Positions 46,620-56,000 of a DNA stretch of 64,000 nt are shown here, one piece after another. A program made the translations under genes and the position numbers. Every line of letters starts with the position of its first letter. The stretch's first letter is position 1. Origin of the DNA: Peristeroidobacter agariperforans (GTDB lineage: Bacteria > Pseudomonadota > Gammaproteobacteria > Steroidobacterales > Steroidobacteraceae); assembly GCF_004138335.1 (NCBI RefSeq), contig NZ_RYFW01000001.1, positions 496,001 to 560,000 of the forward strand, read 5' to 3'. Under the pieces are notes generated by a model. That model had not been told where the DNA came from, ran no database searches, and saw only the letters and a list, made by a program, of their open reading frames with translations.

Positions 46620-47903
46620 ATGCTGACAGAGCAACAGGTGACCACGCTGGCGCAAGCGATGACCGAGTCATCGCATGTCGCGCGCTTCATCGATGTGGGC
46701 TACACGTACCTGGGACAATTCATCGCGCACGACATCGTGCCGCAGACCAATCCGATTCCCGGCCAGTCCCGCGACGTGCTGCCCTATCTCAGCATGGACA
46801 GCGTCTATGGCAGGGGCAATCAAACATCGACATTGCTGGACGCGCGCGGTTTGTTTCCTATCCAGCGAATGACGCCGCAGGCCCCTGAGGATCTGCCACG
46901 CACCAACGGCGTCCCGAACATTCCCGAGCTGCGCAACGACGACAACGTGATCGTGTCGCAGCTGCATTTATTCTGGCAGCGACTTCACAACACGGTTCTG
47001 CAACGCGGCTACGCCAACAACGCCGGCGAAGCGCGGATGATGACGACGCTGGTTTTTCAATTGGTCGTCGTCGAGGACTATCTGCGACAAGTGTTGGCGC
47101 CGGCCGTCTTCGACAGCGTGTTTCGTTTCAATCAACGCTGGTTGAATCTGCCGTCGCGCCCGATCGCCCGTGAGTTCGCGCATGCGGCGTTTCGCTTCGG
47201 CCATTCGATGGTGCGGCCGTTCTACGAGTCGTTCCCGCAGAAGCCCGATGTGACTTTGCCGGAACTGTTCCAGTCCAATCGCAATCTGGATCCGCGGCTG
47301 GAGCTGGACTTGCGCAGAATGTTCGGCTGGCCGGTGCTGAACAATCGGGTCGAAGACGCAATGACGATCGATCCCTTCATCACGCGGGAAATGCGTCAGG
47401 TGCCGATTCCCACCGGCGCCACCATCAATATCGCGGAGATGAACCTGCGTGCCGGCATCGTCGCACAGCTGCCGCCGGGCAAGGCTTATGTGCAGCAGTT
47501 GCTGGCCGGCCCGAACGGTTCGAAGCTCGCGGCGGCATTCGGCATCCGGCCGCTCCCCGACCTCGGGCCGCTCGCCGAGAAATTGATGCCGTCGAGCGGC
47601 ATCACGATCGACAACTTGCCGCTGTGGCCCTACTTGCTGCTCGAAGCGTCGCATGCGAGCGAAGGCAAGCATCTCGGTGTGGTCGGCAGTTTGATCTGCG
47701 CCGAAGGCCTGGCCAACGCGATCGCCGGCGCGCAGCACTCCATCTATCGCGATCGCTGGTTCCCAGTGGATGAAGTGCTCGCCTGGCTGGGCACGCTGGG
47801 CGATGAACTGCAGGAGCAGCGCCGTGTCTTCGCGAACGCCGCATACACCGATCGCACGTTCTGCATGCGGCACGTAGTCGAGCTGGTGCTCAGAAGCAAT
47901 TAG
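46620..47903 (+). CDS. Animal-type heme peroxidase family protein
   Basis: A 427-residue protein of the animal heme-peroxidase superfamily. The distal site is YLGQFIAHD (H37), and the proximal region is EFAHAAFRFGHSMVRP. Other conserved parts are LHLFWQRLHNTVLQ and the C-terminal GVVGSLICAEGLANAI. Bacterial members oxidise halides or phenols with hydrogen peroxide, or act on fatty acids; the reaction here is unknown. No signal peptide is visible. The ATG at 46620 follows CGGAG; a TTG at 46545 would add 25 residues that could align to the family's N-terminal segment. It is the first gene of an operon with an unknown gene and the TPR-CHAT gene. Confidence 0.85.
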   Translation: MLTEQQVTTLAQAMTESSHVARFIDVGYTYLGQFIAHDIVPQTNPIPGQSRDVLPYLSMDSVYGRGNQTSTLLDARGLFPIQRMTPQAPEDLPRTNGVPNIPELRNDDNVIVSQLHLFWQRLHNTVLQRGYANNAGEARMMTTLVFQLVVVEDYLRQVLAPAVFDSVFRFNQRWLNLPSRPIAREFAHAAFRFGHSMVRPFYESFPQKPDVTLPELFQSNRNLDPRLELDLRRMFGWPVLNNRVEDAMTIDPFITREMRQVPIPTGATINIAEMNLRAGIVAQLPPGKAYVQQLLAGPNGSKLAAAFGIRPLPDLGPLAEKLMPSSGITIDNLPLWPYLLLEASHASEGKHLGVVGSLICAEGLANAIAGAQHSIYRDRWFPVDEVLAWLGTLGDELQEQRRVFANAAYTDRTFCMRHVVELVLRSN

Positions 47904-47919
47904 TCCCAAGGAGGTTCGA

Positions 47920-48426
47920 ATGCAAATCCCCCCAGAGCTGATCGAGTGGGTCGCGCACGAAGGGCATGAGCCCACGCTCGTGGTCAATCCCTGTTTTATT
48001 CCGCCCTCGGCCGTCGAGGAGCTGGCGTTCTATCATCCGGGCTTCGGCAACGACACGGCGCAGGCATTGAGACACGTGCTCGGCTGCGACGATAACAACA
48101 GATACTTCGCGCGCGCCGATTCGCTGTCGGGCAACTGGCACGAAAAAATGGCCGATGTGATGCAGCGGCTGCGGCTGTATCCGGGCGTCGAACAAGGCCG
48201 TGCGGTGCTGATCGACGACCAGATCGGCAACCAGCCCACTGGCGAGATGCACGGCTGGAAGGTGGTGCACTGGAAGGTCGCCAAGGGGCGCGACTCGAGC
48301 ATGAATGTGGTCCATCAGGACTTCATCACCTGGGCCAAGCCGGGCCAGGAGAATGTGGTTTCGCTGTTTTCCTGGCGCCCCTACCGCACGGCTATGATAC
48401 AACCCCAGGCTCAGGGCCGGTGGTGA
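47920..48426 (+). CDS. Hypothetical protein in the peroxidase/CHAT operon
   Basis: A 168-residue soluble protein (MQIPPELIEWVAHEGHEP...) that I cannot place in a family. It has no signal peptide, membrane segment or obvious cofactor motif; histidine and tryptophan are frequent (HGWKVVHWKV, VSLFSWRPYR). AAGGAGG, the strongest ribosome-binding site in this operon, is 5 bases before the ATG. It lies 16 bases after the peroxidase and its TGA is followed directly by the ATG of the CHAT gene, so all three are made together. It may be a regulator or accessory protein of either neighbour. Confidence 0.82.
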   Translation: MQIPPELIEWVAHEGHEPTLVVNPCFIPPSAVEELAFYHPGFGNDTAQALRHVLGCDDNNRYFARADSLSGNWHEKMADVMQRLRLYPGVEQGRAVLIDDQIGNQPTGEMHGWKVVHWKVAKGRDSSMNVVHQDFITWAKPGQENVVSLFSWRPYRTAMIQPQAQGRW

Positions 48427-51045
48427 ATGAACGAGCCGTGTTGTCGCAGGTATCGCGCTGATTGGCTGGTCGCATGGGCATATCTCATCGGCGCCGGCTT
48501 GCTGCTATTGGGGTGGCAAGCCGGCGCGTCCGATGCGAGTGCGCAGCAGGAAGCACGGCGCAAGACTGTCGACCTGCTACGGCGCTCGCAAAACGAATCC
48601 GGACGCCGTTCGTTCTATCTGCCTCAGGCGTATGAGCAGATCCAGCTCGGGCTCGCCGGGTCCAAGGCCGACCCGCTGCAGCACGGGCAATGGCTCGAAA
48701 CGCTCTGGGAATATCATCTGCTCAATGACGATCATGCCCAGGCCAGGCAGGCGCTGGAGCGATCGCTGCAATTCCTCACCGCCGCGCACGCCGACGCAGC
48801 GCTCATCGACCGGATCACCTCCAACCTTTCTTATTCGCTGATCCTGGTGGGCGAAGTCGCCAAGGCCAAGGATCTTCTGCGACGAGCGATCGTCAGCGCC
48901 AGCCAGCACAACAACCGCATTCTGCTGGCCGAGCTCTATTACGGCTTGGGCGATGCCTATCGAAAGACAGGCGAGCGGCTGGTAGCGCAGCGCTACTTCG
49001 AAGCGGCCTACGAACTGGACCTGGCGTCGGGCAACGCGATGAAGATCAGCATCTCCCGGCTGAAGCTCGGCAGCCTGGCGCGCGATCGTGGCGAGTATCG
49101 GGATGCGATCGATTGGCACGAACAAGCGCTGCAGGTGTTCATCGACGAGCGCAACTATCGCGAGCTGGTGACGTACATCGAGCTGGCTCGCGACCACGCG
49201 GCCCGAGGCGACCTGAAGCTTGCGCGAAGCTATGCACAACTCGCGCTCGACGATCCCCGGGGTTTGCCCGAGCAGCGCATCGATGCCTCGGTGCTGTTGT
49301 TGCGCATTGCGAACGATCAACGAGTGCGCGCAGTAGAGCCAACCAAGAACGCGGCGCGCGCCTCCAGGCTGGTCCGCGACATTGAAGCTCTGATCGACAG
49401 TTCTTCGGCACGGCAGAAATCCGAGCTGGCGCGCCCGACCCATCAGCTGCAGTTCGCCGAACAAGCCATCCGGCACTATGCGCTGAATCGCGACCTCACC
49501 AACGTGCGGATGCACGGACAGGCAGCCATCCGCCTGGCACACCGTGTTGCCAGCGATCTGCACGACACCCACGATGACGCCCTGGCCTGGCTCACAGCCG
49601 CGCAGCCAGTGCTCAACGAGTATGTGAAGGCGATTTATGAGCTGGATCGCCCGCAAGTGCTACCGCTCCTGGAAACCTACTACGCGCAGCAGATCGCACC
49701 GGCGGAGCTTCGACATTCGGGTGTCGTAGGCCGCGCGTACGAGGCGGAGGCGATTGAGATGTTCGAGCGGTATCGCGCGGCTCGTCGCACGCTCATCGAC
49801 ACGAACGCTGCACTCGACCGCCTGCATCCAGATACAACCGAGCCTGGTCGGCGGCAAGATGCGAAGTCGCGATTGGACCAGGCGCTGCGTGAACTGGATA
49901 GAGCGCGCGACGCCTATCTCACAATGTATCGGCCTGCCGCAGTGAGCACACCGCCGAAGACGCAGGCCACGTTCCGTCCGCAGCCCGTGCCCTCACCCGA
50001 CGTTTTCATTCGCTACTTCATCCAGGAAAGCATCAGTTTCGGCATTGCGCTCGCCGGCAGCGAGATTCGTTACTTCGATCTGCCGCCTCGCTCGACAGTG
50101 CAAGCGCTCGTACAGCGTTCATTGGATATGTTGAGCGCTCCTGGTCGGGAAGCGCAGGTTGAGACGACACTATCGGCTCTCGCCCAACTGCTGCCGCGTG
50201 ACTTCATCCGTAAGCACGGCGGTACGAAGCGTCTGGTGATCGTGCCGGACGATGTCATGCAGCCGCTGCCGTTTTCCGCTATCGACTTCGACAACCAGCC
50301 GCGAAGTTACGCACCCTTGGTGGCGAGATTCGAGGTCGTGCGCGCCAGGTCGTTGTCGAACTACTACGCTCAGCGAGCGACGACGTCCGATGCTTCCGGC
50401 AAGAGCGCCGACATCGTCGTGTTCGCCGCGCCGTTGCTCGAGGGTCAACCGCTGGACCGCGTGCAACCACGCTCCGCGCTGTCTGCGATACCAAACTCGC
50501 TCGCTGAAGCGACGAGCATCGCGACGATCTTTGCGCCCCGCGTGATCACCTATGTCGGTGCGAAGGCGACCAGCGATGTACTGCTCGCACCTGAAGTGCG
50601 GGCCGCGAAGGTTCTGCACATCGCGACCCACGGCTATTTCAGCGAGGCCACGCCGGACATCGTCGGCCTCGTGACGTCCGGCGGCTTCCTTGGTTTCACT
50701 GAATTGTTCAGCACGCCGTTCTCGGCAAAGCTCGTGATCGTCAGCGGCTGCGAGACCATGCGCGGCAAGGATTACACCGGCTGGGGCGTGCGAAGCCTGG
50801 CGGATGGCTTCCTCAGTCAAGGCGCCGGTTCGGTCATCGGCACATTGTGGAGTGTTTCCGATGCCGCCACCGCCGCACTCATGGAGAGTTTCTATCGCCA
50901 CCTGCACCGAGGCGCCGGCAGCTCGGCGGCGCTGCAAGCTGCGCAGCGCGAGCTGATTGCATCGCGCCGTTTTTCGGATCCCTACTATTGGGCAGGCGTG
51001 GCGCTCGCCTCATCCAATCGTGGTTACGACCAGCACTCCTTTTGA
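48427..51045 (+). CDS. Exported TPR-CHAT protein (caspase-like)
   Basis: An 872-residue protein. An N-terminal hydrophobic stretch (WLVAWAYLIGAGLLLLGW) suggests export or anchoring. Residues ~60-280 hold tetratricopeptide-like helix pairs (LAELYYGLGDAYRKTGERLVAQRYF, LKLGSLARDRGEYRDAIDWHEQAL), then a helical linker. The C-terminal third is a CHAT domain with the catalytic dyad in HIATHG (H735) and SGCETM (C775). CHAT domains are clan CD (caspase/separase-like) proteases; TPR-CHAT proteins include the Craspase protease. It starts directly at the stop of the preceding gene and is followed 28 bases later by a sigma factor gene. Confidence 0.92.
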   Translation: MNEPCCRRYRADWLVAWAYLIGAGLLLLGWQAGASDASAQQEARRKTVDLLRRSQNESGRRSFYLPQAYEQIQLGLAGSKADPLQHGQWLETLWEYHLLNDDHAQARQALERSLQFLTAAHADAALIDRITSNLSYSLILVGEVAKAKDLLRRAIVSASQHNNRILLAELYYGLGDAYRKTGERLVAQRYFEAAYELDLASGNAMKISISRLKLGSLARDRGEYRDAIDWHEQALQVFIDERNYRELVTYIELARDHAARGDLKLARSYAQLALDDPRGLPEQRIDASVLLLRIANDQRVRAVEPTKNAARASRLVRDIEALIDSSSARQKSELARPTHQLQFAEQAIRHYALNRDLTNVRMHGQAAIRLAHRVASDLHDTHDDALAWLTAAQPVLNEYVKAIYELDRPQVLPLLETYYAQQIAPAELRHSGVVGRAYEAEAIEMFERYRAARRTLIDTNAALDRLHPDTTEPGRRQDAKSRLDQALRELDRARDAYLTMYRPAAVSTPPKTQATFRPQPVPSPDVFIRYFIQESISFGIALAGSEIRYFDLPPRSTVQALVQRSLDMLSAPGREAQVETTLSALAQLLPRDFIRKHGGTKRLVIVPDDVMQPLPFSAIDFDNQPRSYAPLVARFEVVRARSLSNYYAQRATTSDASGKSADIVVFAAPLLEGQPLDRVQPRSALSAIPNSLAEATSIATIFAPRVITYVGAKATSDVLLAPEVRAAKVLHIATHGYFSEATPDIVGLVTSGGFLGFTELFSTPFSAKLVIVSGCETMRGKDYTGWGVRSLADGFLSQGAGSVIGTLWSVSDAATAALMESFYRHLHRGAGSSAALQAAQRELIASRRFSDPYYWAGVALASSNRGYDQHSF

Positions 51046-51073
51046 AGAAACCCGGATTCGCGCTGCGATCAGG

Positions 51074-51703
51074 ATGACGCCGCTGTCATTCATCGCTATT
51101 CTGCGCCGGCGGGTACATATAAGGACTGGAACACGATTCGTGGTCGAGGACGCGATCTCCAACGAATTCATCAAGCGGCATTACACCGGTCTGTACACGC
51201 TGTTACATCGCCGCATCCGCGACGGGAATATTGCCCAGGAAATATTGAACGAAGCCGTGGCCACGGCGATCGCCCACAGCCGCGCCGGACGCGTGTCCGA
51301 TCAGAATCGGCTGGCGGGGTATGTGTACCGCGTCGCGCTGAATCTGTATCGCAACTATCGTCGTGAGTACGCGAATCGTCCCGGCGTACACGCCGGCGAC
51401 GAGAACATCGATCAGTTGCCAGCACAACGAGCCACCGAAGAGGCTGCGATGGATAGCAGCGTCATGCGCCACGTCGCGTCCATCATCGCGTCGCTGCCCA
51501 CCGCCCGTGACCGCGAAATCGTCAAGCGCTTCTATCTGGACGAGGAAGACAAGGCCGAGATCTGCCGATCCATGGGACTCTCGCCGCTACACTTCGATCG
51601 GGTGATCTATCGCGCCCGGCAACGCATGCGCTCGCTGCTGGAAGCCAAGGGCTTCGATAAGTCGGACTTCTTTATTGCGCTATTGACCTGCGGTATCTGT
51701 TGA
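51074..51703 (+). CDS. ECF-type sigma factor
   Basis: A 209-residue sigma-70-family protein. Region 2 is in NEFIKRHYTGLYTLLHRRI to YVYRVALNLYRNYRREYANR, and region 4 in RHVASIIASLPTARDREIVKRFYLDEEDKAEICRSMGLS followed by RVIYRARQRMRSLL. The C-terminus ends in CGIC. The first ATG after the CHAT stop is at 51074; a GTG at 51140 is an alternative, which would give the usual ~187-residue length. The next gene encodes a membrane anti-sigma-like protein, so this is a sigma/anti-sigma pair. It probably drives its own operon and further genes in response to an envelope signal. Confidence 0.86.
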   Translation: MTPLSFIAILRRRVHIRTGTRFVVEDAISNEFIKRHYTGLYTLLHRRIRDGNIAQEILNEAVATAIAHSRAGRVSDQNRLAGYVYRVALNLYRNYRREYANRPGVHAGDENIDQLPAQRATEEAAMDSSVMRHVASIIASLPTARDREIVKRFYLDEEDKAEICRSMGLSPLHFDRVIYRARQRMRSLLEAKGFDKSDFFIALLTCGIC

Positions 51704-51793
51704 GTGCAGCGCGTGAGAGAAGCCAGGTGTCGATGACAGTTACATCATTAGATGACGTGGGTCCGAAGTCCATATTGCAGGGCGGATCGAGCA

Positions 51794-52474
51794 ATGGACC
51801 GACAGTACATCGATGACCACCACATCGTTGCGAGATATCTCGCGGATCGGCTGTCTGATCCGGAGCGCGAGGCATTCGAGGCCTACTATCTCGAGCATCC
51901 CGAAATCCTGCGGGAAATCGAGGCCGCGGCGCGCTTCAAATCCGGCCTGGCGCAGTTACGAGACAGCGGCGAGCTCGAGGCTCTGCTGAAGCCCACGCCC
52001 TGGTATGCACGATGGCGCTATCTGGCCATCGCGGCCGCCGCGGTCTTCATCATCGGTGTGGCGTTTTACATTCGCACCCCGACACCGCCCTTGATGGCCG
52101 CGAACCTGGCAGCGCTCGGCGGGCCGTCGACCGTCGCCGGTTCTCACGCCGTACTACGCCGTCGCGGCAGCTCGTTCGACGCCGAGATCACCTTGCCAGA
52201 AACAGGTGAAGCCATCGAGTTGCGAGTCCTGCCGGAGTTCGTGGCGGAGACTTCGCGGTATCGGCTCTCGATAGCTCGGATCAACGCGGACGATAAAGGG
52301 AAACAGGTTGCGGAGATCGAGCATCTGTCGGCCGCCGACGATGGCATGGTGACGGTCTATCTCAATGCGACACGCCTCGCAGCCGGCGATTACGAAGTGA
52401 CGATTGCGGACGATAACGATCGAACCAGCCGTTTCCTGATCCGTGTATGGCCTGGCCCCAGACGCCCTGGATGA
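51794..52474 (+). CDS. Single-pass membrane anti-sigma-like protein
   Basis: A 226-residue protein. The N-terminal ~70 residues (HHIVARYLADRLSDPEREAFEAYYLEHPEILREIE) have the helical look of anti-sigma domains but lack the zinc-binding HxxxCxxC. One membrane helix follows (YLAIAAAAVFIIGVAFYI), then ~130 residues of beta-rich periplasmic domain (e.g. EAIELRVLPEFVAETSRYRLSIARI and GDYEVTIADDNDRTSRFLIRVW). The start at 51794 has a GGATCGAG site upstream; 51752 would add 14 residues. It follows the sigma gene and likely holds it at the membrane. Its periplasmic domain could be a target of the CHAT protein. Confidence 0.8.
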   Translation: MDRQYIDDHHIVARYLADRLSDPEREAFEAYYLEHPEILREIEAAARFKSGLAQLRDSGELEALLKPTPWYARWRYLAIAAAAVFIIGVAFYIRTPTPPLMAANLAALGGPSTVAGSHAVLRRRGSSFDAEITLPETGEAIELRVLPEFVAETSRYRLSIARINADDKGKQVAEIEHLSAADDGMVTVYLNATRLAAGDYEVTIADDNDRTSRFLIRVWPGPRRPG

Positions 52475-52480
52475 ATCGAG

Positions 52481-52975
52481 CTATCGGGCCTGCACTCGCA
52501 CTTTGCTGGAGCTCTTGACCTCTTCCATCACAAAGTAGGTGTGCGTCTGCTGGACACCTTTGATGCACGCGATGTGAGCGCTCAGCACGCTGCGATATTC
52601 CTTCATGTCGCGCACGCGGATCTTCAATAGATAGTCGAAGCCGCCGGCCACCATGTGGGCCTCCTGCACGAACTCGAGCACCTCCACCGCGGTCCGGAAG
52701 CGATCGAACACTTCCGGCGTCGTCCGATCGAGCGCGACCTGCACGTACGCGAGTAGATTCTGGCCAAGGTGAGCAGGCGACAGATCGGCGCGGTAGCCGA
52801 CGATGTAGCCGTACTTCTCCAACCGACGAACCCGTTCCACACACGGCGTAACGCTGATGTGCAGCTCCCGCGCGAGCTGCGCCATGGACACGCGCCCCTC
52901 CTCCTGCAGCCGGATCAGGATGCGCTGGTCGATCTTGTCCAGGACCATTCCCGCACTCGCGCCAGTTGATTTCAC
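52481..52975 (-). CDS. Lrp/AsnC-family regulator (PutR-like)
   Basis: A 164-residue regulator. N-terminal helix-turn-helix is in LDKIDQRILIRLQEEGRVSMAQLARELHISVTPCVERVRRLEKYGYI, followed by the ligand-binding RAM/ASNC domain (FVQEAHMVAGGFDYLLKIRV). It is divergent from putA with 113 bases between. Lrp-like PutR proteins activate putA on proline. The GTG at 52975 has GGGGAG seven bases upstream; the longer frame from 53020 lacks this. The opposite order of an upstream regulator and a PutA without DNA-binding domain supports this function. Confidence 0.9.
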   Translation of the reverse strand: MKSTGASAGMVLDKIDQRILIRLQEEGRVSMAQLARELHISVTPCVERVRRLEKYGYIVGYRADLSPAHLGQNLLAYVQVALDRTTPEVFDRFRTAVEVLEFVQEAHMVAGGFDYLLKIRVRDMKEYRSVLSAHIACIKGVQQTHTYFVMEEVKSSSKVRVQAR

Positions 52976-53088
52976 GGATTCACTCCCCTTTTTAGGTCGT
53001 TTCGACGGGCTCTGGCCCAATACGCTAGTGCTTTCGCCCCGGTTACTACAAGCCCCAATAACAGCCCAAGTTCACCGTTTCCGCCGTC

Positions 53089-56000
53089 ATGGTCGCCCAA
53101 TCCTCAGCCATCCCTACCGCCCCATCCCTCGAGCAGCTCCGCGAGCAGATCCGGAGCGCCACGCTCCAAGACGAGGCCACTTGCGTCAAAGCTCTGCTGA
53201 AAAGCTCGAGCCTGTCGCTCGATGCGCGCTCCCGGGCCAAGGCCCGCGCAGCCCAGCTGGTCAGCGGCGCCCGCGCCCGCTCGCGCGAACGGCCATTGCT
53301 CGACTCGTTCCTGCAGCAGTTCGCGCTGTCCAATGAGGAAGGCGTCGCGCTGATGTGCCTGGCCGAGGGTCTGCTCCGAATTCCCGATGACGAGACTGCC
53401 GACCGCCTGATCGCCGACAAGATCGCCTCGGGCAACTGGGCCGCTCATGCCGGCGCGTCGCATTCGACCTGGGTGAACGCCTCCACCTGGGGCTTGATGC
53501 TCACCGGCAAGCTGATCGAGCCGCCTAAGCAGGCCCGCGAGGAAACGAGTTCATGGGTGCAAGACCTGTCGCGTCGCATCAGCGCGCCGGTGCTGCGCTC
53601 CGCGTTCCGTCAGGCCATGCGGATCATCGGCGGCGAATTCGTCGTCGGCCGCACGATTCAAGAAGCGCTGGATCGGTCGGCCAAGAGTTCCGAACTGTCG
53701 CTGTGCTCGTTCGACATGTTGGGCGAGGGCGCACGTACTTGGGCCGATGCCGAGCGCTATCGCAAGTCCTATGAACAAGCGTTGGATGCCATCGGCGCGC
53801 AGCGCAAAGGCACGCCCATCGATGAGCGCTCCAACCTGTCGGTGAAGCTGTCAGCGCTCGAGCCCAAGTACGACCTGATGCACGAAGCTCTGGTCATGCA
53901 GCGCCTGACGCCGACAGTCAGGGATCTCGCCCGTCGCGCCGCGACGTTCGACATCGGTTTCACCATCGACGCCGAAGAAGCGGATCGGCTCGACTTGTCC
54001 TTGAACGTGTTCGAAGCACTGGCTCGCGATGAGCAGACACAGTCGTGGCAGGGTCTGGGCATCGTCATCCAGGCTTACGGCAAGCGCGCGCCGTATGTGA
54101 TCGAGTGGGTCGCTTCGCTCGCGCGCGAGACCGGGCGTCGCATCTGCGTTCGCCTGGTGAAGGGCGCTTACTGGGACGCCGAGATCAAACGCGCTCAGGA
54201 GCGCGGCCTCTCGTCATTCCCAGTGTTCACGCGCAAGGCGTCGACCGACATTTCCTATCTCGCCAACGCCGAGCGCCTGTTCAAGCATCGCGATGTGATC
54301 TACCCGATGTTTGCAACTCACAACGCGCACACCATCGCCGCCGTGCTGGAACTGCGGCCCCCGGGAGCGAAGTTCGAGTTTCAGCGCCTGCACGGCATGG
54401 GAGCGCTGTTGCACGACGAAGCTCAGCGACAGATCGATGGCTTTCCGCGAGTTCGCGCCTATGCACCGGTCGGCCAGCACGAGGAGCTGTTGTCGTACCT
54501 CGTGCGCCGATTGCTGGAGAACGGCGCGAACAGCTCGTTCGTCAACCGATTCATGAATGAAAGCGTCCCCGTCGACACCGTAGTGGAGGATCCGATTGCA
54601 GCCTTGCAAGCGGCAGACAGCATGACCAACCCGCATATTCCCTTGCCGAACAACTTGTATGGTGCCTCCCGTGAAAATTCATCCGGAGTGGACTGGGGCA
54701 ATCCGCAACAATTGGCCGAACAGATCGCCTCCTTGCAGAAATCCGGCGAGCTGCCGCATGCAGCGCCTTCAACATTGGCCGGCAAGATCGAGTCGACGCC
54801 GCACGAAGTGCGTAACCCGGCGAACCTCTCGGAGCTCATTGGTTATGTGAGCGTCGCGTCCAAGGAGGATATCGCGCTCGCCTTCGACAAAGCCGGCCAG
54901 GCGCGCAAAGCGTGGGATGACGCTGGCGCCAGCCATCGTGCTGCATGCCTGGTCAGCGCGGCGGACAAGCTGCGCACGCACCGGGCTGAACTGGTGAGAC
55001 TGCTGGTCAAGGAAGCCGGCAAGACGCTGCCCGACGCGATCGCCGAAGTTCGCGAGGCAGAGGATTTCTGTCGTTACTACGCGGCGCAAGCTCGCGAGCA
55101 CTTCGCCGAGCCGACCGTGCTGCCCGGCCCGACCGGTGAGGACAACAAGCTCAGCCTGCGCGGCCGTGGCGTGTTCGCTTGCATCAGCCCTTGGAATTTC
55201 CCGCTCGCCATCTTCTTGGGTCAGGTGACTGCCGCTCTGGTCGCTGGCAACAGCGTCGTTGCGAAACCTGCCGAGTCGACGCCGCTGATCGCGGCATTCG
55301 CCGTGCGGCTGCTGCACGAATCGGGTGTGCCGCATGACGTTCTGCATTTCGTTCCCGCGGCCGGCAAGGTGTTCGGCGAGGTTGCCCTGAAACATCCGGC
55401 ACTCGGTGGCGTGTGCTTCACCGGCTCGACTTCGACGGCGCAGTTCATCAATCGTGCGCTCGCTGCTCGCGATGGAGCGATCGTGCCATTGATTGCCGAG
55501 ACTGGCGGCATCAACGCGATGATCGTCGATTCCTCGGCGCTGCTCGAACAGGTGGCCGATGACGTGCTGACCTCGGCTTTCACTTCTGCGGGTCAGCGCT
55601 GCTCGGCGCTGCGCTTGTTGTTCGTGCAGGACGAGGTCGCCGATCGACTCATCGAGCTGATCGCAGGCGGTATGAATGAGCTGCACATCGGCGACCCGTC
55701 GCAGCCGTCCACCGATGTCGGCCCGGTCATCAACAAGAGCGCCGCGTCGAAGCTGGAGGACTACAGCAGGAAGGTGACGCAGAAGGGAGTGAAGGTGCTC
55801 AAGCAGTGCGACCTGAATCAGGTGCGCACCGAAGGCAGCTACTTCGCGCCACGCATGCTCGAGCTCAACAACGCGCGTGAGCTGACTAGCGAAGAGTTCG
55901 GCCCGATCCTGCACGTTGTTCGCTTCAAGCGCGAAAACCTGCAGAGCGACGTGCTCGCCGCGATTCGCGAAGCTGGCTACGGCCTGACGCTCGGAGTCCA

